DNA from: Molanna angustata
Lineage: Eukaryota > Arthropoda > Insecta > Trichoptera > Molannidae
Direction: 5' to 3'
DNA: 64,000 nucleotides
Assembly (NCBI GenBank): GCA_963576475.1
Contig: OY754968.1
Span: 15,775,116-15,839,115, forward strand
Made by a program: the position numbers and the translations under genes. Below, piece by piece: positions 1 to 12,473 of the stretch; position 1 is the first letter of the stretch, and each line of letters begins with the position of its first letter. The notes under the pieces were generated by a model that saw only the letters and a list, made by a program, of their open reading frames with translations, did not search any database and was not told where the DNA came from.

Positions 1-80
1 GTAGGAATCTAATGTATGTGTCAACAAGTCAACCGAAGAAAGCCTGTAAATCCTTCTGCGAATATGAGACAGCCACTTAC

Positions 81-383
81 CTGTGACGGATTCTCCAATC
101 TTCGCAGGCACAGATCTCGTATCTCCGGTCTCTGGTCTGGTGGAGATGATGGTACATCCACTTCGCAAGTCTCACACACAACAATTCCTCCCGTGGCGTA
201 ATTATTAAAGCACAAGTAAAATATGGCTATTTTTTCCTCGACAAGACATAACTTGATCTGTCGACGAATGTAACAATACAGTACCGCTGACGTGCGACAA
301 CTGGTCAAAAAAACTGTAGTCTTCCATATCGATGGCTCAAACCATATCCGCCCACCTGTGTTGCTCAGACGTCGAGAAAGCAT
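81..383 (-). other. unrecognised open frame ending at a splice-donor-like site
   Basis: The minus strand is open here and reads through a segment with two cysteines spaced CETC and a proline-rich stretch. At 75-83 the minus strand reads CAG/GTAAGT, a consensus splice donor, so the open segment could be the 3' part of an internal host exon. I see no convincing acceptor upstream and the protein matches no family I know. A chance open frame is at least as likely. Confidence 0.15.
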
Positions 384-898
384 AACAAATAAGTGACTAT
401 CTAATTCACAGATGGCAGACTGGTCCTACAGTTGACCTGTTTTGAAATAAATAATTCAAATAAATTATGCAATTACTGTGGCAAATGAATATTGCTCAAC
501 CACTCATACTTGTTTGTTTGTTTTTACTTGAAATTGCCATATGGAAATATACCCGCAATTGTACATTATTGTACAAAAAAAAATACAATAAATGAAACGA
601 ATTAAATAAATAAAATGTCTAAAACGAAATAAATTATATAAATAAAGTAAATGAAATAATATATAATATAGATAACTTCTGTGAGCATCTCATCGGTAGA
701 GGCCATCAAACATATCAAATTAAATAAACAAAAAACAAAAATTATTTGTAATTTCGAAGATTTTCATTTTTAGAATGATTTGTTTAGCGCTCAAAAAAGT
801 TATTCAGTGCGAACCAGTAAAAGAAATATTAACGGGATCCATTCAATACAGTCCAGTCTATGTCAAAAATATTAATCTTTTTCTTTTAGATTACATCC
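384..898. other. AT-rich DNA, nothing recognised
   Basis: A/T-rich stretch with many AAATAAAT-like words around 590-660 and no open frame, RNA gene or clear repeat boundary. Confidence 0.5.
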
Positions 899-1770
899 TA
901 GACCAGTTATGAAAGATCGCAACATATCAAAGGATGCCAAATTTGCCATTTATAACGCAATCGTAGTGCCAACCTTGACGTATGTAAGTGAAACTTGGAC
1001 ATAGCATAAGGCGCACGAAAGCAGAATAAATTATGTCGAAATGAGATCGCTAAGACGAAAATGTAATAGAACTATGTATAACAGGGTACGATACGATGAC
1101 ACAAGAAAATAATGTAAGATAAAGAAAGATAACACAGTACCCCGTATTCAGTAACTATGTATTGGAACTAAATTAGGAACGTTCTAAAATTGTAGCTATT
1201 ATATTTACGGTCTTATTTCAGCGTTATAAAATATCAACTTGGACTAAATTGAATAGGAACATACCAATATTGGCCGGACCGTTCTTAAAAAGTTACTTAA
1301 TAAGACGTATTTTGAATAATTATGAAAATGATGAAAATTTAATAATTTTCATAATAATTCATAATACGTATAATTCAGTAACTTATTAAGAACATTCTGG
1401 TCAAAATAGGTAAGTTCCTATTCAATTTAGTCCAAGTTTATATTTTATAATGCTGAAATAAGACCGTTAAACTAAAATCTACAATTTTAGAACGTTCCTA
1501 ATTAAGTTCCAATAGTTACTGAATACGGGGTATTGAGATGGTTTGGCCACTTAGAACATAAGAATGAGGAACGCCTGACGAAGAAAATATACAAGGCGGG
1601 CAGGAATGGAATAAGAGGTCGGGGTCGCCCAAGAAAAGAATGGCACGACAATGTAAACGATATTCTGAAAAATGGAAACGTAAGAAGCGTGAACATCTGA
1701 CGAACATGTATAAGACGATTTATCAATATTGACGAGGCGATGAATGTGTGTAAAAAGAATGTGGCGTTCG
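899..1770 (+). pseudogene. RTE-type LINE, C-terminal reverse transcriptase fragment, split by a MITE
   Basis: The plus strand encodes a decayed copy of the C-terminal region of the RTE endonuclease-reverse transcriptase also present at 4305-7319. Readable pieces include [59 protein letters not shown] and GRGRPRKEWHDNVNDILK. There are in-frame stops, for example one after SETWT and another before the KIKKDN segment. The copy lacks endonuclease and RT catalytic core (5' truncated) and loses similarity near 1770, before the usual 3' end. It is interrupted at 1138 by a 391-bp element; joining across the TA target restores the frame (NTV/LRWFGH). It is closer to the copies at 20201 and 49784 than to the full-length one. 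Confidence 0.85.
1140..1530. mobile_element. MITE with long inverted repeats and TA target duplication
   Basis: Non-autonomous DNA element with no coding capacity. Left end CCCCGTATTCAGTAACTA and right end its complement; the arms stay similar over roughly 180 bp each, so the whole 391 bp can fold back. It is flanked by TA (1138-1139 and 1531-1532), as expected for Tc1/mariner/pogo-type elements. The insertion splits an RTE coding fragment exactly at a TA. The autonomous partner is not identifiable from this window. Confidence 0.85.
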
Positions 1771-2898
1771 TTGATAATAGAACTCTTCCAGTCCCGATTA
1801 CACCTACGAGACTTTTGGTGACCCTATTACATTCTCAAGGTTCAGTAGGCTGTCTGAATTGCGTGGCTGTGGCTGGGATGGCCACAAATGTTTTCATCTG
1901 GTCGCTTCTTTTGCCCTGTGGGTTTTGTTGATCATACAATAAAAGTGATTTAATAGGTTATGAATCACGGAAATGGCTTCTTGGCAAACTAGCGCCAATA
2001 CGTTACCGGCGCGTTATTATGATGGTGCAGTGAATGGTACCTAACAAGTAAATAAATTTTCTATAACCGTATAAGGAAACATCATTTCCTGGAAATCTTT
2101 TGCTCTCAACATACACTAAATATTAATAATACGTATGAATTCCACTTTTATTGTTTTTAATGTCGGATATTTTTGTCTGCACATTATTTGATATCTGAAA
2201 ATGACATAATTATAAGCAAAACAAGATTGCTTTTATTAAAACGGAGGCATCAATTCGACGTGAATTTTAGGAAAAAAAAAACTGTATGAAAGATAATATA
2301 ACTACATACATACGAGTACATACAATTCGCCATGTCCCTGATAGGATAGGGTAAATGACCTAGAAATCAAAATATACTTTTGAGTATTTCAAAGGAATGT
2401 TCTCGTTTTAGGCATCATTTGAAATTTATATTAAAAGAAGTAGTAGGAAAAACTTTCATGCGTATTTTTTTCGTCTTTATTTTAATTGTATTCTAGGGAT
2501 ATTGTCTTTATTCCGTATATTTCGGGAGATTTCGTTCCCTCCACTAACAATGGCCACTATGTAGATATTTCATCTACATTTTCATACTTTTGACTTATAA
2601 TGGAACATTTGAATTATGTTTTTTAAGCAACAACCATTATTTTGTTATGACAGTTTTCCATTTTTCTCCGATGATGGAATCTGTCGCAGAAAGAAATCCC
2701 GTAACAATAACTCCCATCATATAATGATTATAAAGTAACGCATCAACCCTTAAATTAAATTAATAATTTCTTCCGAATATGAACAAAAACATTGCTGGTA
2801 TTTTAATTTATAATGATGAAATATAAAGTGTTTTTTCGTTTTTTTAATTCATTAAATAGTTGGAGGAATTTCAAGAAACAGTGAGAACACTATGTAAA
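1771..2898. other. no gene recognised; trace of an RTE 3' end
   Basis: 1771-1931 is more GC-rich and open on both strands but unrecognised. At about 2303-2352 there is CATACATAC followed by CGCCATGTCCCTGATAGG, resembling the minus-strand RTE 3' end (tetranucleotide tail plus CGCCATGTCCC). The rest is AT-rich with nothing I can name. Confidence 0.4.
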
Positions 2899-3707
2899 AA
2901 AACTTCGATTTATTCAAGAGAATTTATTTGTCTTAGTGAATCGACAGTATTAAGCCAAGACTTGGGTACTAGAAAGGAACTTGGGTACTACTTAGTGTGT
3001 GTCCTTAGTAACTTTTGATTCGCTTGATACACAGAGCTCAAATTCTCAAAATATGTAGAAAATTTCAGGTCTACAAAGATTATTTATTCAGAATTTTAGT
3101 TTTTTTGTTCTGTCAAAATTTATCAACTATTGAATTTTCATTTTTTTCCGTATATCTCATAAGTCATACAAAATAGAACGTTGAAATTTTGTATAAATAT
3201 ACACAAAAGCAATATCTCAAATCGTCTTTATTATGTTACAGAGCTTCTCAAACGTTTTCTATAAAGAAAATATTTTTTTATGACAAATGTATGTGTTTAA
3301 CTACCTATATAACCTTTTTTTTAAATATCGAAAAAATCTGAAACACCTAGACTAGATATTTTATTTTTCTATATCAAATTAAATCTCAAAAAATTTAAAC
3401 AATTTTGTAAAAATTGAATTTTGTGACGACTTTGTCTTAGACAATTTGTATGGCAGAATACATAATATCTACGGGGACTCCCAATAGTTTGATACTCAAA
3501 CTCCATACATGCATACCGACAAGCTGTTTTCGTATTCTGAGAAAAAAGGACTGACCTCCATACAATCCTTTCCTGACATACTTACATGTTTTGTAAAAAA
3601 AATACCTATTCAATAATTTGGATTTAAGGATTTATAGTTTGGTAAGTATTATTTAACTACATGCTATCATCATCGACAGTTGGATCTCATGTGTTACATG
3701 CAACTAG
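2899..3707 (+). mobile_element. Helitron-like non-autonomous element, old copy (H1)
   Basis: Diverged copy of the roughly 1-kb family best seen at 27498-28527. The 5' end is decayed (TTCGATTTATTCAAGAG remains). The body carries the family's A/T-rich core, and the 3' end is well kept: ATCGACAGTTGGATCT, then hairpin CATGTGTTACATG, then CAACTAG followed by T. The internal CA/GT microsatellite of other copies is absent. No coding capacity. Confidence 0.75.
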
Positions 3708-3884
3708 TTTTCAATGAGTAGGTACCTATATCTAATTTATTATAATATCATACAATAGAGCAGTCTAAATAAAATAAATAACAATAAATATGATACAATA
3801 GAGCTGTGTAAACATGAAAAAGTATATTTTAGGCATCCAATTATTTGTATACAAACTATTTTAGCTGCCTATCCAATTGTACCT

Positions 3885-4276
<392 letters not shown>

Positions 4277-7200
4277 CATACATACATACCATCACGCCGT
4301 TTCCCTATTTGGGGTAGGCAGAGAGAACCGAACGCCAGACTCTTCTATCTTGACATACCTGTTTTGCCTCATTTACATTCATACATCGCGTCATACATGC
4401 TCTCCTATTGTTTTGACTTCGTATGTTCCCCTCTTTCAAAATCTCATTTATATGATCATGCCAGCTCTTTCTAGGTCTACCCTTACATCTCATTCCACTC
4501 TTTTCAGCCTTGTATACTTTCTTTGTCAGTCGTTCATCGTTCATTCTCTCTACATGTCCGAACCATCGCAAAGCATTTATCTTCATTCTACTCAAAATAT
4601 CCCTTTCAACCTTACATTCTCTTCTGATATCTTGATTCCTTATCCTATCATAAATTGTTTTACCACACATTCGTCTTAGGGACCTCATTTCCACAGCGTT
4701 AATTTTACTTTCATGCGTCTTCTGCCATGCCCATGTCTCACTTGCATACATTATGGTTGGAACGACAATAGCGTTGTGCACAGCGAGTTTTGCTGGCCTT
4801 GAAATAATTGGGTCAGCCATTATTGTTCTTAATGCACCATTTACTCTATTTGCTGCCGTTACCCTTCTTTCTATATCCTTTTCCAATTTTCCATCACGCT
4901 GAAACATACTTCCTAGATACACATATTCATCCACTTGTTCTAGTAGTTCATTATTAACTCGTATCTCGCATATTGTTCGTCTTTCGCTCTTCTCAAATAC
5001 CATTACTTTAGATTTAGCTCCATTCATTCTCAGTCCATTTTGGATGCATCCATCGAATACCATTTTTACCAAGTATTCTAAGTCTTTCACACTTTCAGCC
5101 ATTAATACCTTGTCATCCGCATACAGAAGATCGCATACATTCACATCATCCAGCTTCAAACCTATATTTGCATTCTTCAGTTCTTTTACACAGTAGTCAA
5201 TGTACAGATTAAAGAGCCACGGTGATAGGACGCAGCCCTGTCGTACTCCCTTGTTGATGGGGAACCAATCCGTGAGAGAGTTATCAACCCTCACACAAGC
5301 CTGGCTACCCTCATAAAGAGACGCAATTGCTCCTATCAGCTTACTCTCCACTCCGTACACTGATAGCACGTTCCAAAGTTTTTCCCGGTCGACTTTATCA
5401 TAAGCCTTTTCCAGGTCTATGAAAGCACAGAAAAGCTTCTGGTTTTTTGCCAGAACCTTTTCAATTGCCATTCGAAGGGAGAAGATTTGGTCAGTGCATC
5501 CTCTACCTCTAACAAACGCTCCTTGTGCATCCCATACCTTGCTTTCAGTCACCTTTCGTAACTTTTGATCTAAGATCCTATTATAAAGTTTTCCAACTGA
5601 ACTCAGCAGACTGATAGCTCGGCAGTTCTTGCAGTCTAATTTTGACCCTTTCTTAAAGAGGGGCACAATCACTGCGTTTCTCCAATCTGACGGAGTATAC
5701 CCTGTCTCCCAACATTTGTTGAAGAGGCAATGACACCATTCCATCGTCTTTTCGCCACCATATTTGATGAGTTCAGTTGTTATGCAATCAAATCCCGCTG
5801 CTTTTCCTGTACGTGCATGCTTCACTGCTTCTCTAACTTCGTCTATTGTAATTTTTTCTCTATCATTCTCGTTTTCATTCTGTGTTATTCTTACATACCT
5901 CATGCTTTCACTCTGCGAGCTTTCGTACAATTCTTCAAAGTACTCTTTCCATCTCTGCGTGACTTTCGTTTCATCCATAACCATATTTCCATCTTTGTCG
6001 TTGATGCATTTTGATCCGTTCGACGTTACTTGCTTTCTCCTATTCACTCTTTTCCAGAACATTTTTTTGTTTCCTGCAAAATCATTCACAATTTTTATAC
6101 TTTCACTATCTTTCAAGGCATTTTTCTCTCTTTTCACGGCTTCTTTTGTTTTCCTCTTGCATTCGTTATATACTTTTCGCGCTTCTTTTTCTTTTTCATT
6201 CCTTTCTTCTTTACACGTCAACCACTTCTTCCATGCTTCATGTTTCTCTTTCACTGTTTCCTGTACTTCTTTTTTCCACCATGCATCTCCTTTCATTCTG
6301 CATCTTTTCGCTTCACCACACGCATTCTTTGCTGCACTAATTAGAGTGTTCCTTAGTATATCCCATGCCTCACCTATATCCATATCTCTCGCTAAGTGAG
6401 TGTCAAGAGCGCATACAATCTTTCTTTCAAATTCTCGTCTGACATTTTCTTCCTGTAGCTTCTCCACTTTGATTCGCGACGGTGGGCTGATCTTTTTAGT
6501 TCGAGATCGCCATCCAGCAAAAAGATTAATTTTTGAGACAACCAGAAAATGGTCTGTCTCCAGTTCGGCACCTCTATAAACCCTCGTGTCCACCGTCGCT
6601 TTCCTCAAAGCAGAGTCCACGCACACAAAATCTATGATAGATCTTTCATCCCCTCTCTCCCATGTATACATATGAATCTTTTTGTGGTCAAACATAGTGT
6701 TTGACACAAAGAGATCCATTTCCACACAAACATCTATCAGTCTTTTCCCATTGTCATTTATTCTATTGTCACCGTAGGGCCCGAGCGTTGATTCAAAATC
6801 TTTCCTCCGAGTTCCTACCCAGCCATTCAAATCTCCTGCTAGTATTATCTTCTCACTATCTTTTTTCTTATTTAATTCCTCTATCACGCTTGCCCAAAAC
6901 TTATCTTTCTCGCTTTCTGCGCTCGAATTCACGGGTGCGTATCCTATAAGTAAGAACACCCCCGTGATTCCGATCTTGAATTTAATCCACATAAGTCTTG
7001 AGCTGACTAACAAATACTCTTTCATGCACTCTACCATTCGTCTTTCTAGTATAGCCCCTACTCCCTCGCATGCGAATTCATCCTCTTTTATTCCTGACCA
7101 TAATTCCATTCTTCCATCATATCTTTCCTTCATGCCACTTCCCTTTCTTTTTGTCTCTGTAAGACACATCACATCTAATTCTTTCATTCGCATCACATCA

Positions 7201-7919
7201 CATAGTTCGTTCATCTTTCTTTCCATTCCTCCTTTCACATTCCACACTCCGAATCTACATTCAGTTCTCCTCTTATCGCCTTCCCTTTGGACTTCGGCAT
7301 GATGGAGGGCGGGTCTCATCGCTACCTTAGATAAAGCCTTAGGGATACTAGTCTATACTATTTTATCATACCTACTTTACGCACAGACTTACAAGTTACA
7401 CTTAACATAACAAAATTCAATGTTAAACTACAGGCTTAGATCTACTTATGTGCTATTAAAAGAGTCTGAACATTCTTAAACTAAGTTTACAATACCACAC
7501 TATTTTTTTTTAATCTACACTTTAAACTAAAAATATTCTTATTTTGATAGAATTGACTGCACATTTGTGTCACAAATATTGTTTTTTTTTTTGTCTTTCT
7601 TCCTCCATTGTTTGTCGGCAGTAGCGTTTGCTGTAGCTGGTCCAACTTGCATGAAATAAGCTCCCACACATTATAAAAATCAGCTGTCAAATCACACGGA
7701 CGTTCTGTGTTTGCTGTCTCATTTACACCATTGGCTAAATCTTCATCTGTGTGTAGGAAGGCAGCAGGCAAAAAACAGCAGGCTATTTTTTTTGCTTACT
7801 ATGCGGCCGGGCCCTGTTGGGGTCATTTATGACTGTGATCCTTTTCTGGTACCTGACCGTTCACTGTCACCATATGACCGCATTACACTGCACTGCACAC
7901 TGCACACCGCATTACACTG

Positions 7920-7922
<3 letters not shown>
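4277..7922 (-). mobile_element. RTE-type non-LTR retrotransposon, near full length
   Basis: On the minus strand this runs from a 5' leader (7922 downwards, with GCAGTGTAATGCGGT present twice), through a leader of about 600 bp, the intact ORF at 7319-4305, to a very short 3' UTR and a CATA-type tetranucleotide tail. RTE elements typically have one EN-RT ORF, a short 3' UTR and a simple-repeat tail, which fits. The 5' end abuts (TA)n at 7923 and the tail runs into (TA)n at 4276. A second copy with the identical 5' end lies at 16818-17879. Several 5'-truncated relatives occur in the window. Confidence 0.9.
4305..7319 (-). CDS. RTE-type endonuclease-reverse transcriptase (intact LINE ORF)
   Basis: A 1,004-codon uninterrupted ORF starting at an ATG. 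It encodes the retrotransposition enzyme: an APE-type endonuclease nicks target DNA and the reverse transcriptase copies the element RNA at the nick. Endonuclease residues about 22-260 show WNVKGG (N27), LTETK (E55), GDLNGW (D163, N165), RSIIDF (D230) and ETDHF (D256, H257). The reverse transcriptase, about 500-780, shows [11 protein letters not shown] (D635), [18 protein letters not shown] and [10 protein letters not shown] (D735, D736). The C-terminal thumb/tail includes [10 protein letters not shown] and [10 protein letters not shown]. All catalytic residues I would check are present, so the copy may be, or recently was, active. Clade is judged from layout (no RNase H, simple-repeat tail); a related clade is possible. 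Confidence 0.93.
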   Translation of the reverse strand: MRPALHHAEVQREGDKRRTECRFGVWNVKGGMERKMNELCDVMRMKELDVMCLTETKRKGSGMKERYDGRMELWSGIKEDEFACEGVGAILERRMVECMKEYLLVSSRLMWIKFKIGITGVFLLIGYAPVNSSAESEKDKFWASVIEELNKKKDSEKIILAGDLNGWVGTRRKDFESTLGPYGDNRINDNGKRLIDVCVEMDLFVSNTMFDHKKIHMYTWERGDERSIIDFVCVDSALRKATVDTRVYRGAELETDHFLVVSKINLFAGWRSRTKKISPPSRIKVEKLQEENVRREFERKIVCALDTHLARDMDIGEAWDILRNTLISAAKNACGEAKRCRMKGDAWWKKEVQETVKEKHEAWKKWLTCKEERNEKEKEARKVYNECKRKTKEAVKREKNALKDSESIKIVNDFAGNKKMFWKRVNRRKQVTSNGSKCINDKDGNMVMDETKVTQRWKEYFEELYESSQSESMRYVRITQNENENDREKITIDEVREAVKHARTGKAAGFDCITTELIKYGGEKTMEWCHCLFNKCWETGYTPSDWRNAVIVPLFKKGSKLDCKNCRAISLLSSVGKLYNRILDQKLRKVTESKVWDAQGAFVRGRGCTDQIFSLRMAIEKVLAKNQKLFCAFIDLEKAYDKVDREKLWNVLSVYGVESKLIGAIASLYEGSQACVRVDNSLTDWFPINKGVRQGCVLSPWLFNLYIDYCVKELKNANIGLKLDDVNVCDLLYADDKVLMAESVKDLEYLVKMVFDGCIQNGLRMNGAKSKVMVFEKSERRTICEIRVNNELLEQVDEYVYLGSMFQRDGKLEKDIERRVTAANRVNGALRTIMADPIISRPAKLAVHNAIVVPTIMYASETWAWQKTHESKINAVEMRSLRRMCGKTIYDRIRNQDIRRECKVERDILSRMKINALRWFGHVERMNDERLTKKVYKAEKSGMRCKGRPRKSWHDHINEILKEGNIRSQNNRRACMTRCMNVNEAKQVCQDRRVWRSVLSAYPK

Positions 7923-8001
<79 letters not shown>
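7923..8001. repeat. (TA)n microsatellite, 79 bp
   Basis: Pure TA tract between the RTE 5' end and the GACGCA-type flank beginning at 8002. Confidence 0.97.
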
Positions 8002-8003
<2 letters not shown>

Positions 8004-8515
8004 TCCCACTACATTTTTTGCGTCCGCCAAATATCCGACAGATCGGCGTCCACCACTTCTACTTATTATTTTAGATTTATGTCAGTGAATTTAGAGCTAT
8101 TTGTTGCTCACAATCATTGTAGCCATAAGGTTTTTCTTGTAAATTGAAAAATATAAATATTCAGTTTTATCCTATTTTGGTACGTTTGACACGTCATTTT
8201 CATACTTGCGTCCATGTGTATATTTTTTGTATATTTTACAAATATCTTCCTATAGTTTTCACGTCCATTTTTTTATCTTTATTACTGCGTCCGGTGTATA
8301 TTTTTTGTATATTTTATATATTTCTTCATATAGTTTTCACGTCCATTTTTCTATCTTTATTACTACTTCCGGTGTATATTAAAAACTTTCCTATGCATAA
8401 TTGACATCATACTTGCGTCCATGTGTATATTTTTCGATATTTTATATATTTCGTATATTTTATATAGTTTTCACGTCCATTTGTTCTAGCTTTATTACTA
8501 CGCCTTCTGTACACA
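8002..8515. repeat. GCGTCC-rich repeat: flank shared with 14.7 kb, then three tandem units
   Basis: 8002-8060, read on the minus strand, resembles 14770-14830: both contain GTGGACGC and then GACGCAA..., GGGAT and TATATA just before a (TA)n tract. From about 8200 to 8515 there are three degenerate tandem units of roughly 90-150 bp, each with TGCGTCC(A/G)TGTGTATATTTT, a run of TATATTT, then TATAGTTTTCACGTCCATTT and CTTTATTACT. No coding potential. Confidence 0.7.
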
Positions 8516-9952
8516 GGCGATTTCTTAGTGTGTACATAAGTGCACTACACTGCCTTCTAAAATTAATAAATATATATTATATCCAAAAAACTTATTCAAA
8601 ACACTTGCCAAAATACGTTATAATGGTACCTAGTAACTTTGTTAGTAGATGCGTGTTTGTATATAGCGCCAAAATTCGTATATTATAGGATTGTGTAAAT
8701 AATTTATATGAACGTAATTTTTCTACATATTATCTCATAGTAATACGAAATTTTGCCGATCCGTGATTGTGAGCGACACAGATAGCGCTTCATTGGTATG
8801 TGTTAGAAAAGGACAGAACACTGTCCCGGTCCGTGCTTTGCTCCAGACATGCGTATTGAAGACATAAATACTGTCCATAATGAGTTAACATCAACATGCG
8901 TACTAACAACATTTTACTTATTATTTGTAAGGATTATTTTACATTAACTTACGTACAATGTTATGACAAACATCTGTAGTGTGATGGTGAAGTTTGTCCG
9001 AATGTTCATTAGTGTCAGAGTAAAATTAAAAACATCTTTTGTAATATCAATAAGGATATTAAAAAAAATATATCAATTAAATTGCTCGTTCTATATTATA
9101 GGGATGTTTATTTCAATGTCGATGGACTGATATTATCAATTTAACAACTATGTTTTTTTAAATACCTACGATGTTTAGAAACATATTGTGAATTATTGTT
9201 CAATTTATTGACAGCTTACTGTTGAGTCCGACGGTGTTTTTATACGCAGTTTTGAAGAAAACTACATTATTATAACATAAGACCATCTCAATATTTTTTC
9301 AACGATGTTACACCAACAAACATTTGATCTCCTCTATCGTAGAGTTTTATACAATCGTGTAATCGAAAGGCATGCACAAATTTAAGAGCGTTGAACTTTT
9401 TTTTAAATTTTCATATAGATATCAACCGGGAGTATAACATCTAGGATTTTATGAATCTTTTATATATTTTGAAGTACTCGTATATTATACAAATAACAAA
9501 AGTTTTTATTTGATTTTTTTGTTGTGATATATTTAGTCAAAAGATAATTTTGTGTTAAAAAATGTTGGGGAAATTCATTATTTAAATATTATATAAAACA
9601 CACTACATAGGTACCTACTTTGTTTAATGTCACTATTTATTAGATGAAGTACTTACGTACTAGGTACATCATATAAATTTAATATGTACCCAAACATTAT
9701 TTCTTTCAAAATAAATTATAAAATAAAACAAAATTCAAAGGCTCGCCATTGAAAAAATATATATAAAATTTAAAAATAATAATAAATACTTCCTTGCACC
9801 CTGTGCATGTGGCCATTTCATTGCTATTCGACAATTTCATCTAATTTATTTACCTAGTGTTTCCAGCCCCGATAAGCAAGAGTTACGTGAGAAATAATTT
9901 TAAATAAATTTATAAACATGAATGTAGATACCTACATAATATATTATAATAT
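8516..9952. other. AT-rich DNA, nothing recognised
   Basis: No open frame above background, no RNA gene and no terminal repeat that I can support. Confidence 0.5.
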
Positions 9953-10525
9953 TGTGTATAGGCGACTGCCATAGAAATCGTATGAAGCAATGTCGTCACT
10001 AAATTCAATTTATGTAAATTTGAGATGTACTACTACAATGTTACTATGTTTTATAGAAAATTAAATTATCTATTTGGATTGTTTCAGTTTTTTTCGATAT
10101 TATTAAAAACTAAGGAAATATAGGCAGTTAAACACATAAATTTAAAAAAATGTTTTTCTTAATAAAAAATGTTTGAGAAACTCTGGAATTTTTTTGAAAA
10201 AACTCGTTTGAGATTTTGTATTTGTCTATGTTCGTACCAATTTTCAGCGTTCAAGCTTTTATGGTTTCTGAGATATATGGAAAAATAAAGTAAAAATTCA
10301 AAAGTTGATAACCCCTGACTGAAACAAAAATTCAAAATTCTGAGTATAAAAGTTTTGTAGGCCTATAACTATTTATGTATTCTGAAGTTTTGGGCTCTGT
10401 AAATTGAGCAGATCAAAAGTTATAAGGGGAGACGGACACACACACACACACACACACCCTCACACACACACACACATGCACGCACGCACGCACGCACGCA
10501 TGCACGCACGCACGCACGCACGCAT

Positions 10526-10560
<35 letters not shown>

Positions 10561-10813
10561 CACACGCATGCACGCACGCACGCACGCACAAGCACACGCA
10601 TACGCACACAAAACTCACACGAAATATTTTACTCCGAATTCTGAGTAAATCCGTGTATGGAACATATATGCTGTGAAGCCACTATGTTGGTGTTTTATGA
10701 CTTTGAAAAGCCGTGAAAAAAGTAGACCCTGCATACAATTCTCGCGTATCCTGGCTTGAAACATTGTCGATATGTTAAGAGAACAAAGGTCTCTTAAACA
10801 AATCGACAGTTGA
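9953..10813 (-). mobile_element. Helitron-like non-autonomous element (H2), expanded microsatellite
   Basis: Copy in minus orientation. The 5' end lies at the right (AATCGACAGTTGA, the complement of TCAACTGTCGATT) with the subterminal hairpin around 10770-10812. The 3' hairpin end is missing at the left. The core matches the other copies (for example GGCCTATAACT, AACCCCTGACTGAAAC and TTCTGAGATATATGGAAA). The internal slot holds a large CA/CGCA microsatellite at 10436-10617. Confidence 0.8.
10436..10617. repeat. (CA)n and (CGCA)n microsatellite
   Basis: CA repeats passing into CGCA/TGCA tetranucleotide repeats, inside the Helitron-like copy H2. The HTHTHT and RACVRAC open frames here are artefacts. 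Confidence 0.97.
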
Positions 10814-10852
10814 AATATGTAATTAAGATAAACGCAAAAAAACAATAAGAAA

Positions 10853-11242
10853 CTAGTTGCATGTAATACATGAGATCCAACTATCGATAACGATAGTATG
10901 TTAGTTGAAGAATAAGTACCAAACTATAAACCCATAAATCCAAATTATTGAATATTTTAAGATATTTTGTTTTCTATACAACAGATGTAGGTATGTATGT
11001 CAAGATAGGACAGTATGGAGGTCAGTCCTTTTTTCTAACCAGAATATGAAAACAGCATGATGGTATGATGGACGACATTATATAGAATATGATATTTGCT
11101 GCGAAGCCTCTAAGTTTGTGTTTTTTGCATGCAATAAGTCCACTATGGTAGGTATACAAAATGTTCCTAATACGCGCATCTTGGCTTAGTACTGTCGATA
11201 TGTTTAGATAAATAAATTTTCTTAAACAAATCGACAGTTGGA
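10853..11242 (-). mobile_element. Helitron-like element, internally deleted derivative (H3)
   Basis: A 390-bp copy in minus orientation that keeps both ends: CTAGTTGCATGTAATACATG at the left (the element's 3' end, with its hairpin) and TCGACAGTTGGA at the right (its 5' end), followed by T, so the element starts after an A on its own strand. Most of the core is deleted between about 11080 and 11090. Confidence 0.8.
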
Positions 11243-11883
11243 TTACATAAACATCAACCATTATACACAGTTAGTACAACATCTGCCGGGTTTGTAATAT
11301 TTTTAAATTTTGTTGAAAGTATCATTAACAGATTTTTAATTATCTCAATAGAGACGAAGTTGGAATATTTATTGTAGGAGAACCGGGAAATCAAGGCACC
11401 TACAGGGCTTAAATATCATTGACTCCCGACAGAAAAAAATCCAATGTTTGCGCATATGCAATAATACAAATATTCGAAAGTATCATTATTATTTATTTTC
11501 TTCGCAAATACACGATACTGTGGTGAGTTCGAAAGAGAATGTGTAACAAGAGTTAAGTAATACGATCGCTAATCAATGTGTTATCTGATCTGCGTGACAA
11601 ACGGGAAGTCTATAATACAAGCCTAAATCCCTTTTACGGAAATGTAGAAATTATGTTTACCACTAACGAATTTCTATTTAAGCCGGGACGCGGCCAATCT
11701 ATGGTTTGAAAAAAGGTAAAGTAATTATACTCACTCCTCAAAAATTCACTGAAAACCAATGATTTAAATAATATACGGAGTAAATGAAATGACCCTTAAT
11801 AAACATTTAGTGACATCGAAAATAAACAGTCACCAAGCTTTAAAATATTCTCATATCATTTATATTAATTTAATGGATGGATG
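11243..11883. other. AT-rich DNA, nothing recognised
   Basis: No supported gene or repeat boundary. Confidence 0.45.
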
Positions 11884-12020
11884 GGTCGATGGCAGAGCGG
11901 CTAGCGCGCTGGGCTGGTAATCCAGTGGTCGCGAGTTCGAATCCTGTCTCGACCGATTTCGTTTACCTATAGCACATGCATTTATTTGATTTTTTTAAGG
12001 GAACGTAGGAAGATGTATAT
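11884..12020 (+). mobile_element. tRNA-derived SINE, family A copy 1
   Basis: Starts with a tRNA-like head: A box TGGCAGAGCGG and B box GCGAGTTCGAATCC, with acceptor-like GGTCGAT pairing with TCGACC. The anticodon stem is imperfect and the body continues (TTTACCTATAGCACATGCAT, then AGGGAACGTAGGAAGATG) into an A/T tail. The same head and body recur at 31236-31400, so this is a SINE rather than a tRNA gene. Transcription would be by RNA polymerase III from the internal boxes. Confidence 0.75.
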
Positions 12021-12473
12021 GTACTTGTTTAACAAGGACATATTCATTTTTTATATTTAAAAAAATATATATATTAATAAAGATGCCGGTGTGTCGACAA
12101 AAATGCGCATGGCATGCTTTTTTATAGGATAATGCACACCCGTTCACCTGCCGATGGTTACCCCACATTGTGTGGAACGCAGTGAGGATCGATCCATGAA
12201 AGTGTACAGTATGATACCAATGATTAACAATAAAATGAATGAATTTGTTAATTTTTTATTTATTTACATAAGGTACTAAAAATATAATAATTAAACAATA
12301 ATAGTAGGTATTCAACAATCATTTCGAAATGAATGTTGTGTACTATTCAATATCATATTCTAAATAATGATAGACGACAATTTATTTATTAAATAACTGT
12401 AACACTGAAAGATAATTAATATCAATATGTTAAGTTAATTTTTTAATCAACAGATATACATATTTAGAAAATA
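12021..12473. other. no gene recognised
   Basis: Contains a GC-richer block at about 12080-12210 (GCCGGTGTGTCGACAAAAATG onward) that may be the 3' part of a composite SINE or an old LINE tail; I cannot assign it. Confidence 0.4.

Noticed and set aside
1740..1931. 63-codon plus-strand frame
   Set aside because: Its first part is the end of the RTE fragment; the rest is open on both strands and matches nothing.
5730..6399. Plus-strand Ser/Phe-rich open frames across 4.3-7.3 kb
   Set aside because: Antisense shadows of the intact RTE ORF.
10404..10676. HTHTHT / RACVRAC open frames (also CVCVCV frames at 23852-24338)
   Set aside because: CA/GT and CGCA microsatellites inside Helitron-like copies.
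11884..11956. Functional tRNA gene (also 22946, 29376, 29575, 31236 and 43083)
   Set aside because: A and B boxes are present but arms are imperfect, and bodies downstream are shared between copies; these are SINE heads.
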